Source: J061 sp003695725 [NCBI: Candidatus Schekmanbacteria bacterium] (GTDB taxonomy: Bacteria; Schekmanbacteria; GWA2-38-11). From it: a stretch of 13,694 bases of DNA. The notes under the pieces were generated by a model. That model made no database searches. It was not told the origin of the DNA and worked only from the letters and a program-made list of their open reading frames with translations. The stretch covers positions 1-13,694 of the forward strand of contig RFHX01000362.1 in assembly GCA_003695725.1 (NCBI GenBank), given 5' to 3'. A program made the translations under genes and the position numbers. Below are positions 7,480-13,694 of the stretch, one piece after another; position 1 is the stretch's first letter; each line of letters starts with the position of its first letter.

Positions 7480-8235
7480 TCATATCTGATCCTGCAAATT
7501 TTTCATTACTTCATCGGGAATATCGAAATTGGAATAGACATGTTGGACATCATCATGGTCTTCGAGGACATCCATCAATTTAAGTACTTTAAGCGCTTTA
7601 TCACCGTCAACCTTTACAGTGTTTTTAGGGACCATCGTAATCTCTGCATATTGCATTGGAATTGAAGCATCGTTCAAAGCCTTCTTCACAGACTCAAAAC
7701 TTTCAAGGTCCGTTACAATTTCATATATATCATCTTCTGTTTTCATATCTTCAGCACCGGCTTCTATTACTTTTTCCATAAGTGCTTCTTCATCTGCCTT
7801 GCTTTTTTCCACATGAATGAGTCCTTTTTTTTCAAACATCCAGCTCACACATCCGGCTTCACCAATATTGCCGCCGTGCTTTGAAAAGAGGTTTCTAAGT
7901 TCAGCAACTGTTCTATTTTTGTTGTCAGAAAGGCATTCTACAAGGACGGCAATTCCTCCGGGACCATACCCCTCATATTCAGCCTGTTCATATGTAACTC
8001 CGGGCAGTTCGCCTGTGCCTCTCTTGATTGCCCTCTGTATATTGTCATTAGGCATATTAGCACTGCGCGCCGCAGCTATTGCTGTGCGAAGGCGGGGATT
8101 CGCTTCAGGATCACCACCCCCAAGACGGGCGGCAACCATAATTTCTTTCTGCAGTTTTGTGAACAACTTTCCCCTTTTTGCATCTTCCTTACTCTTCTTA
8201 TGCTTTATTGTTGACCATTTTGAATGTCCTGACAT
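7480..8235 (-). CDS. yebC: YebC/TACO1-family protein
   Basis: A 251-residue full-length member of the YebC/TACO1 family. These were long annotated as transcriptional regulators and are now increasingly viewed as translation factors helping ribosomes through difficult sequences; the mitochondrial homologue TACO1 activates translation. The conserved N-terminus [22 protein letters not shown] and the motifs [26 protein letters not shown] and [11 protein letters not shown] are all visible. The acidic middle domain and the C-terminal segment match family architecture. The start is clear: GGAGG lies 8 nt before the ATG. It is 52 nt downstream of glnD and immediately upstream of ruvC, a conserved neighbourhood in many bacteria. 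In this window a YebC role in ruv expression is only a context-based possibility. Confidence 0.95.
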   Translation of the reverse strand: MSGHSKWSTIKHKKSKEDAKRGKLFTKLQKEIMVAARLGGGDPEANPRLRTAIAAARSANMPNDNIQRAIKRGTGELPGVTYEQAEYEGYGPGGIAVLVECLSDNKNRTVAELRNLFSKHGGNIGEAGCVSWMFEKKGLIHVEKSKADEEALMEKVIEAGAEDMKTEDDIYEIVTDLESFESVKKALNDASIPMQYAEITMVPKNTVKVDGDKALKVLKLMDVLEDHDDVQHVYSNFDIPDEVMKNLQDQI

Positions 8236-8287
8236 CTTTCATACCTCCAAAATTGTCCAATGAATGATTGATTCGTTAGATAATAAA

Positions 8288-10933
8288 CTATTTTTCAACT
8301 AAACTTTCCTTCAAATTATCCCTTAATTTCTCAAGGAACAATTCATCTCTTATTTTTCTGCCCTTCTCATCTCCCACATAAAAGACTAAAACAGCTCTAA
8401 TTCCCTCTGTAATTGTGCGGGCAAGCCGAATATCAAGATTCATCAATGCTAAAACCTTTGTTATATCGTAAAGGAGGCCCAATCTGTCCTTTGCCTGCAC
8501 TTCTATAATGGTATCTGTTTCCGACGAATCGTTGTCTATTTCGACTACATCCTCAACTTTAACTATATCAAATTTCCCGTCTGTTATGTATCTTTTTTTT
8601 CTGCTTAATATTGTTTCAATCTTGGTCCTCCCCACGAAAACATCCTGCAAATCTCTACATACCTCCTCCCAGACTTCATCATCATCAACTGGTTTGCCAT
8701 TGATAAATGTACACTGAAGGGTGTCAACTGCATATCCTTCTTCATTCGTAAAAATCTGTGCACCCAAAATAGCTATCCCTTTTGATGAAACTACTCCACA
8801 AAGATTTGAAAATGAGCCAACTTTACCCTCGAAACATACCAGAAAATCGGTTATTCCTGCTTTATCATTTTGAAGCGCCTTCCAAGTCAATACTTTGTTT
8901 TCTTTCTTCAACTCGTTAAGCAAAAGATAATGGGTATATATACGGCTTGCAAATGTTGAAAAGCTGTAGCGCTGGGGAAGTTTCGACAAGAAGGTTTTCA
9001 CCTCCTCTTCTGTAATCGTGCCGCCAGATTTTTGTATTACCTTGCCGATTACCTTCTGCATCTTTCTGCGATTTTCTTCATCATGGACAATCTTTTTATG
9101 AAGGCCTCTTTCAAAAAATTTGCTTGTTTTAATATAAAGCGTTTTGATCAATTCCTTTCGCCAATCATTCCAAGAATGAGGCGAAACTGAGCTTATATCT
9201 GAATAGGTAAGGATAAGAAGCATCCTCAATTCTTCTTCATTCTCAACGGCATCGGCAAAATTCCCAAGCACTACATCATCGGAAAAATCTCTTTTTTCTG
9301 CTGTGTGCATCATCAACAAATGGTTTGACACAAGTTTTTGAACAACAGCGGCATCATCTTCATTTAGCTCCAAGCGTTCCAAAATTTTAGATGTAATTTC
9401 TGCTCCTCTCTCAACATGGCCTTTACCACCTGATTTTCCTATATCGTGAAGTAGAATTGCAAAGCGCAGAAGGTCAATTCTCTTAATCATTCTGCAGACA
9501 TTGTATAAAAGTTCATCATAAATGGTTTTCCCTGTCAAAAGCTCATCAACTTTTTCAAGTGCAAGGAAGGTGTGCTCATCCACTGTATAATGGTGGTAAA
9601 TGTCAAACTGCACAAGACAATCGAGCTCTTCAAATTCGGGAATCAATCTTCCAATAACTCCCAACTCATTCATCAAACGCAAAAGCCCTGTAATCGATTT
9701 TTTGGAACTTAAAATATCGAGAAAAATTGAAGCCGATTTTTTCATCTCATCAGGGGTAGCTTCTATATCCTTCACAGTTGAAGCGATGAATCTCCTCAAC
9801 CTTTCACTAACCAAAACATTATGATGCTCAACATATTTAAAAACTTCGAAGAGCGATGAAAGAAGTGTAAATTTTGGAAGTTCACCTGCACGGGGCAAAT
9901 ACAATTTGTTGTCAATCAGGATAAGTCCATTTTTCATCTTTTTTTGATGAAGAATCTTTTCCCTCTTCTCACTGGGAGCTCTTTTTTTCAGCATTTTTCT
10001 GATGTAGAGAGTGCATATCTGGGCTATTGATTTTGCGGACGAATAATAATCTTTGAGAAAATGTTCTACTGCCGGCTTGTTGCCTATTCTTTTATAGCCA
10101 AGATTTTCAGCAATCTTGGATTGATATTGAATCGATAATACATCATTTTTTGATGTGGAAAGATAATGCAAATCATTTCTCACCTTCCATAAGAAACGAA
10201 AAGATTTAATAAGAGTCTCCTTTTCCTCGGCTGAAAGAATAGGAATCTTATCGAGGTCATTGATTGTTTCGATTTGTCCTGACGCTTTTGAAATCCAGTA
10301 TATAGTGTGGACATCTCTCAATCCGCCGGCCCCCTCTTTAACATTTGGCTCGAGCACTTGGACGATCCTTCCAACCTCTTCATAGCGCTCATTACGGTCA
10401 AGAATTTTTTCCCGAAGAAAAGCATCAATACGCCTATTTATGATCTTTTTTCTGAAATTAGATATGAATTGCTTGAAAAACTTTTCATTTCCTAAAAGAA
10501 ATCTTGATTCAAGCAGTGATGTCATCGACTTGAAATCATTCTGTGCCATTTCTTCACAATCCTTGGTACTTCTGATGCTGTAACCAAGGTCAAATCCAAT
10601 GTCCCACAAGATATGGAGAATTTCCTGATTGAAATTTATTAAAGGGTCGCCCCCTTCAAAAAAAAGGAGCATAATGTCCAAGTCAGATTTTGGACTGAGT
10701 GTTTGTCTTCCGTATCCTCCAAGGGCTACAACTGAAACTGTATCTATTTTTGAAGTAAAATGTTTTTTTTCTGCAACCTCAAAAAAGACATCTCTCAAAA
10801 TCCCGTCCCAGAGGCAGCTGATGGCATTACTTAGAGATTCAGGCGGCGCACCGTCATAGTGCATTTCTTTTATCTTTTCCGTGCCTATGCGCAGCTTATC
10901 TTTGTAATACGATACTATCTTTTCATCAATCAT
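8288..10933 (-). CDS. glnD: [Protein-PII] uridylyltransferase / uridylyl-removing enzyme GlnD
   Basis: Bifunctional sensor of nitrogen status: it uridylylates PII proteins when glutamine is low and removes UMP when glutamine is high. The 881 residues fit the usual 850-950. Domains: nucleotidyltransferase about 60-200, with GGYGR (72-76) and SDLD (83-86); a linker/GlnE-like region with VKEGAGGLRDVHTIYW (198-213); HD hydrolase domain about 445-590, with HYTVDEHT (448-455) and HDIGKSGGKGH (496-506); and two C-terminal ACT domains, about 697-765 and 808-880. ACT2 keeps the ligand-loop motif DRLGLL (816-821). In ACT1 the equivalent position reads GKVGSF (703-708), a departure from the DRPGLF pattern. 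The start is supported by AAAGG six nt upstream of the ATG. No glnB, glnK, amtB or glnA gene is in the window. It heads the glnD-yebC-ruvCAB series. Confidence 0.96.
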   Translation of the reverse strand: MIDEKIVSYYKDKLRIGTEKIKEMHYDGAPPESLSNAISCLWDGILRDVFFEVAEKKHFTSKIDTVSVVALGGYGRQTLSPKSDLDIMLLFFEGGDPLINFNQEILHILWDIGFDLGYSIRSTKDCEEMAQNDFKSMTSLLESRFLLGNEKFFKQFISNFRKKIINRRIDAFLREKILDRNERYEEVGRIVQVLEPNVKEGAGGLRDVHTIYWISKASGQIETINDLDKIPILSAEEKETLIKSFRFLWKVRNDLHYLSTSKNDVLSIQYQSKIAENLGYKRIGNKPAVEHFLKDYYSSAKSIAQICTLYIRKMLKKRAPSEKREKILHQKKMKNGLILIDNKLYLPRAGELPKFTLLSSLFEVFKYVEHHNVLVSERLRRFIASTVKDIEATPDEMKKSASIFLDILSSKKSITGLLRLMNELGVIGRLIPEFEELDCLVQFDIYHHYTVDEHTFLALEKVDELLTGKTIYDELLYNVCRMIKRIDLLRFAILLHDIGKSGGKGHVERGAEITSKILERLELNEDDAAVVQKLVSNHLLMMHTAEKRDFSDDVVLGNFADAVENEEELRMLLILTYSDISSVSPHSWNDWRKELIKTLYIKTSKFFERGLHKKIVHDEENRRKMQKVIGKVIQKSGGTITEEEVKTFLSKLPQRYSFSTFASRIYTHYLLLNELKKENKVLTWKALQNDKAGITDFLVCFEGKVGSFSNLCGVVSSKGIAILGAQIFTNEEGYAVDTLQCTFINGKPVDDDEVWEEVCRDLQDVFVGRTKIETILSRKKRYITDGKFDIVKVEDVVEIDNDSSETDTIIEVQAKDRLGLLYDITKVLALMNLDIRLARTITEGIRAVLVFYVGDEKGRKIRDELFLEKLRDNLKESLVEK

Positions 10934-11156
10934 TTCCTGCCTTTCAAAATGCTTGTCTTTATCTACTATATATGCCCAAAACTCCTATTATATAATTATC
11001 TTTTATCACAATTTAAGAAAAATCACAGTCTTACTTTAGTCAATACCTTCTCACAAAAGCTGATATTTTTATAAATCAGTTTTCCATAGGGTAACAATGA
11101 ATTTTAGGATAAGCTGATAGAATGGTGAATTAAACTTCAAAGATGTCTAATACGCC
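10934..11156 (-). promoter_or_regulatory. glnD leader with possible promoter
   Basis: AT-rich 223-nt gap between the amidase stop and the glnD start. On the minus strand there is a perfect TATAAT (10992-10987) about 54 nt before the glnD ATG. A TTGTGA lies 13 nt upstream of it, which is too close to be a standard -35. A TTGACT (11043-11038) lacks a good -10 at the normal distance. A separate promoter for the glnD-ruv series is therefore plausible but not shown. No sigma54-type GG-N10-GC element was seen. Confidence 0.25.
11055..11083. terminator. Weak A/T-rich hairpin after the amidase gene
   Basis: CTGAT/ATCAG arms flanked by AAAA/TTTT with one bulged base form an imperfect stem about 75 nt past the amidase stop. 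On the minus strand it is followed by TTTT. Its GC content is low, so termination would be partial at best. Confidence 0.2.
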
Positions 11157-12416
11157 TCATTTACCGGAAGAATAGAGGTTGCCTTTGTATTTTGAAAGAG
11201 AAGACACATATTCAGAAATACCATTACATATACCTTCTGCTATTAATTGGCGATACTGGGGAGATGCGAGATTTCTTCCTTCTCTCGGGTTTGTTATAAA
11301 GGATATTTCAACGAGTATGCTTGGCATATTTGCCCCGATTAAAACATAAAAAGGAGCTTTCTTTACGCCAAGACTCTTTATATAGCTGTATCTTTGCGAA
11401 AGTGTGGCAGGCAGGTGATTCTGCACTATTCGCGCAAGTGTGCTGGATTCACTGATTTTTGTATTCTTCATTAAATCTTTAAGTATGTCCTGAAGGTCGC
11501 TTATATTTTTCGTCGTTGCACTGTTTTCACGGGCGGCAACTTCGATAGCATAAGGGTCATTTGTCAAATTCAAATAATATGTTTCAATCCCGGAAGCTCT
11601 AATGTTCCTGCTTGCATTGGCGTGAATCGAAATGAAAAGGTCGGCGCCTCGAGCATTTGCAATTGCTGTGCGCTCTTCCAAAGGGATAAAAATATCCCTA
11701 TCACGCGTCATAATCACATTGAGATTGTATTTCTCTGTAATCAGTTTTTTAAGACGCCTCGCTACATCGAGAACAACATCCTTTTCACGAAGGCCGTTTA
11801 TTCCAATTGCGCCGGGGTCTTTCCCCCCATGCCCTGCATCAATGACAATTGTATTCACACCCAAGCCAAGCTGGCGAAGAAGACTTACGCTTCCAGATTC
11901 CTTTTTCACAGTTTTGGTTCCCTTTTTTTGAAGAATCGGCTTTTTGTAAACTTTTTCATTTTTCGCAACATCTCTTCTGATTCCCATAAAATCAACAACG
12001 ACGCGAAAGGGATTATTCAAAGAAAAGACTTTGTAATTCTGCAACTCTTCAACATCCATTATAACCCTTACTGTCGTAGGCTTGTAATAAAGGGAGCGTA
12101 CATTTTTCAAGATTCCGTCTTTTATGACAAATCTTTTGGCAATAAGCTCTTTTGACAAATAGGAATCATAGATATCGATGTAGATTCTGTCAGACTTATC
12201 TACGCGATGCACCTTATATCTTGCGCCCTTATTCATATCTATTGCGACACGGCTGTAATCATTGCCTGAAAAATGTCTTATTCGCTCAATTTTTGAAAGT
12301 TTTGAAAGGTCATATTTTCTTTGAAAACCCAGCCAAGAACAGGCAGAAAAAGAACATAAAACTGCTATTCCCAAAAACAAAAGGGATATATTTTTCGATT
12401 TAACTTTCATTTTCAT
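11157..12416 (-). CDS. N-acetylmuramoyl-L-alanine amidase, AMIN plus Amidase_3, lipoprotein
   Basis: Zinc-dependent peptidoglycan hydrolase (AmiA/B/C type) that cuts the bond between N-acetylmuramic acid and L-alanine, usually during cell separation. The 419 residues contain a hydrophobic signal segment (about 10-25) ending in FSAC, so Cys26 is probably lipidated; Phe at the -3 position is less common than Leu. Ser27 follows, with no Asp retention signal. The AMIN domain is about 43-146, which in relatives targets the septal wall. A Lys-rich linker (about 147-185) leads to the Amidase_3 domain (188-405): zinc ligands His196 (DAGHGGKDPGA), Glu211 and His265 (SIHANAS), and catalytic Glu370 (ILVEISFITN). 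A lipidated AmiC-type enzyme differs from the soluble Tat-exported E. coli form. The ATG at 12416 has no strong Shine-Dalgarno; a second ATG two codons later is also possible. A promoter is predicted just upstream. Confidence 0.93.
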   Translation of the reverse strand: MKMKVKSKNISLLFLGIAVLCSFSACSWLGFQRKYDLSKLSKIERIRHFSGNDYSRVAIDMNKGARYKVHRVDKSDRIYIDIYDSYLSKELIAKRFVIKDGILKNVRSLYYKPTTVRVIMDVEELQNYKVFSLNNPFRVVVDFMGIRRDVAKNEKVYKKPILQKKGTKTVKKESGSVSLLRQLGLGVNTIVIDAGHGGKDPGAIGINGLREKDVVLDVARRLKKLITEKYNLNVIMTRDRDIFIPLEERTAIANARGADLFISIHANASRNIRASGIETYYLNLTNDPYAIEVAARENSATTKNISDLQDILKDLMKNTKISESSTLARIVQNHLPATLSQRYSYIKSLGVKKAPFYVLIGANMPSILVEISFITNPREGRNLASPQYRQLIAEGICNGISEYVSSLSKYKGNLYSSGK

Positions 12417-12456
12417 TCTTTGAGAAGCTCACGCTTTAATTTACACTAATAGTATT

Positions 12457-12486
12457 ATTATTCTTTATCTATGACTGGGCTGTCAA
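12457..12486 (-). promoter_or_regulatory. Predicted sigma70-type promoter of the amidase gene
   Basis: On the minus strand a perfect TTGACA (12486-12481) is followed after 18 nt by AATAAT (12462-12457), five of six matches to the -10 consensus. Transcription would start near 12450, giving a leader of about 35 nt. The position just after the upstream terminator and just before the gene supports it. Confidence 0.55.
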
Positions 12487-12503
12487 GAAAAGGGAAGTCG
12501 ATG

Positions 12504-12520
12504 AAGGATTTTTGATCCTT
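12504..12520. other. Short perfect hairpin between terminator and promoter
   Basis: AAGGAT, a 5-nt loop TTTTG, then ATCCTT. The 6-bp stem has no T tract on either side, so it is not a normal terminator. It lies between the terminator of the PEP-CTERM gene and the -35 of the amidase promoter. Its function is unknown. Confidence 0.3.
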
Positions 12521-12527
12521 TCGAGTT

Positions 12528-12563
12528 AAAAAAAATCCCCCACATTTTAGACAATGTGGAGGA
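12528..12563 (-). terminator. Intrinsic terminator of the PEP-CTERM protein gene
   Basis: On the minus strand the arms TCCTCCACATT and AATGTGGGGGA pair with one G-U wobble around a short loop, followed by eight T. On the plus strand the same position would be a C-A mismatch, so it works best for minus-strand RNA. It begins 23 nt after the stop codon of the gene at 12587-13645. Confidence 0.85.
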
Positions 12564-12586
12564 TTTTTTGATGATTTGATCAGCTG

Positions 12587-13645
12587 TTATTTTCTTCTAA
12601 AAAAATATAGTCCTGCTAAACCTGCCCCAAGAAGAAGAAGGGTAGAAGGCTCGGGTACTGGATTTGCAGATATTGCCCAAAGCGCTTCACCGGTTACCTC
12701 ATTATTTTCTCCGTCACCTGCATAGTTTTCCCATCCGCCTGTTGAGAGCTGGACAGACTGTAAATACTGAGATGCCCTATCTATGACATTGCCATATCCG
12801 CCAACTTCCTTCAAGGCTAAAATAGCATATGCTGTCTCTTGAACAGTTTCATTTCCTTCATTGGGATTCAAATAATTTGAATTCCAAGTAAAACCGCCTG
12901 AAAGACCGATCTGATAACTTGCCAAAATATCAGCAAGATCATTGATATTGCTTGCAGCGGCATGTTCTCCTGCTATAGGGTCATAATCTTCACCGACTGT
13001 TGCAAGACCAAATATTGCGCCGGCAAGCCCAACCACATCGTAGTAGGCACTGCCATCGAGCTCATCGATTTCAGCTTTCGTTCCATTGATCCATTCCGTT
13101 GTATCTGCGCCAACAGCCGCCGCACCAACAATTCCAATGCCTATGTCCCATGCCGCAAGATTTGCAATACCCTGACTTTCTCTCGATGTCCTAATAAGGT
13201 TTATATATCCAGCAGTATCGTAAAGTGTACCAAGCCCTTTGCGGTTATAGGTGCCTGCGGCTAACTGGTCATAAAAATTAGCTTTCACAAAATCAGTATT
13301 TGCTGTGCCGCCGAGAATGCTGTCCAATTCCGCCGCAATGTATCCGTCTGATGGAGAAAAATAACCTGTGGGTTTTGATTGGAAATAAGCAGCGGCATCT
13401 TGTAAAGCAGACAACATAGCTGGATCTCCTGTCACCCTGTATGCTTGTGCCAACCCCATAGCTATCGGACCAATTATATTTTCGTAAGTTGGCGGGGCAT
13501 TTAAGGGCCATCCCCAACCACCATCTGTGTATTGAGTTGCGGCAAGACGACTACCGCCATTTTGCATTACAGTAAAAACATTAGCTTCTGCAGAAATTGC
13601 TGAAACCAAAATGAGAATAAAAATAACTAATATAACTTTTTTCAT
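12587..13645 (-). CDS. PEP-CTERM protein with terpenoid-cyclase-like toroid repeats
   Basis: A 352-residue exported surface protein. It has a signal peptide (1 to about 21, KK then a hydrophobic core, with a cleavage region near ISAEA). The C-terminal tripartite PEP-CTERM signal is canonical: VPEPST (330-335), a hydrophobic helix (336-348) and the basic tail RRK (350-352). An exosortase would process this tail for cell-surface or matrix delivery. The body is helical, Ala/Gly-rich and repetitive, with QW-type motifs like those of squalene-hopene cyclases and prenyltransferases: QYTDGGWGW (38-46), YQIGLSGGFTW (244-254) and YLQSVQLSTGGW (294-305). No DxDD catalytic acid motif is visible, so it is probably not a cyclase; the fold may serve glycan or ligand binding, or act on polysaccharide as toroid lyases do. 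The start is well supported: GGGAG lies 8 nt upstream of the ATG. No exosortase or EPS gene is in the window. Confidence 0.88.
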   Translation of the reverse strand: MKKVILVIFILILVSAISAEANVFTVMQNGGSRLAATQYTDGGWGWPLNAPPTYENIIGPIAMGLAQAYRVTGDPAMLSALQDAAAYFQSKPTGYFSPSDGYIAAELDSILGGTANTDFVKANFYDQLAAGTYNRKGLGTLYDTAGYINLIRTSRESQGIANLAAWDIGIGIVGAAAVGADTTEWINGTKAEIDELDGSAYYDVVGLAGAIFGLATVGEDYDPIAGEHAAASNINDLADILASYQIGLSGGFTWNSNYLNPNEGNETVQETAYAILALKEVGGYGNVIDRASQYLQSVQLSTGGWENYAGDGENNEVTGEALWAISANPVPEPSTLLLLGAGLAGLYFFRRK

Positions 13646-13694
13646 AAATATCGCTCCCTTAAATCAAATAAAGCTTTAAATAATAGGTATAAGC

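Noticed and set aside
7817-8263. 148-codon plus-strand frame across yebC
   Set aside because: Antisense to the highly conserved YebC N-terminus; its Ser/Pro/Leu-rich product is typical of a mirror frame.
11622-12155. 177-codon plus-strand frame across the amidase gene
   Set aside because: Antisense shadow of the AMIN-Amidase_3 coding sequence; no recognisable domain and no start signal.
1-13694. Hidden mobile element, CRISPR array or tRNA-type integration site
   Set aside because: No transposase or integrase domains, no regularly spaced repeats and no tRNA-like GTTCRAATC arm were found on either strand.

Overview
The window reads as chromosomal DNA of an AT-rich, Gram-negative-type bacterium. 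Two lipoprotein signals, a GlnD uridylyltransferase and a PEP-CTERM sorting tail argue against a Gram-positive host. The lineage cannot be fixed from sequence alone; a low-GC deltaproteobacterial-like or candidate-phylum organism would fit, but this is inference.

Layout. At the left edge (2-1438, +) is the 3' part of a lipoprotein of the sulfatase/alkaline-phosphatase superfamily; its start lies outside the window. A gene-poor stretch follows. It holds a small Cys-rich protein resembling L-2-amino-thiazoline-4-carboxylic acid hydrolases (1780-2235, -) and an unrecognised, doubtful ORF (2289-2612, -). Next is a tight two-gene unit, mnmA-rimO (2614-5042, +), overlapping by 4 nt. Both products put sulfur-containing modifications on the decoding machinery: the tRNA wobble uridine and ribosomal protein S12.

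Convergent with it is a long minus-strand series, read from right to left: glnD (PII uridylyltransferase), yebC, ruvC, ruvA and ruvB. Gaps are 13 to 76 nt, which suggests one transcript. A lipoprotein N-acetylmuramoyl-L-alanine amidase with an AMIN domain (11157-12416, -) lies upstream, behind a good sigma70-like promoter. Its 223-nt gap to glnD may carry a separate promoter.

At the right end (12587-13645, -) is a secreted PEP-CTERM protein whose body looks like a terpenoid-cyclase/prenyltransferase alpha-alpha toroid. It ends at a clear intrinsic terminator.

Most of the window is housekeeping. No CRISPR array, tRNA, rRNA, transposase or phage gene is visible. The parts most worth a second look are the PEP-CTERM toroid protein, the sulfatase-family lipoprotein with Thr at the expected nucleophile position, the Cys-rich hydrolase-like protein with its odd surroundings, and the two gene pairings mnmA-rimO and glnD-yebC-ruvCAB.
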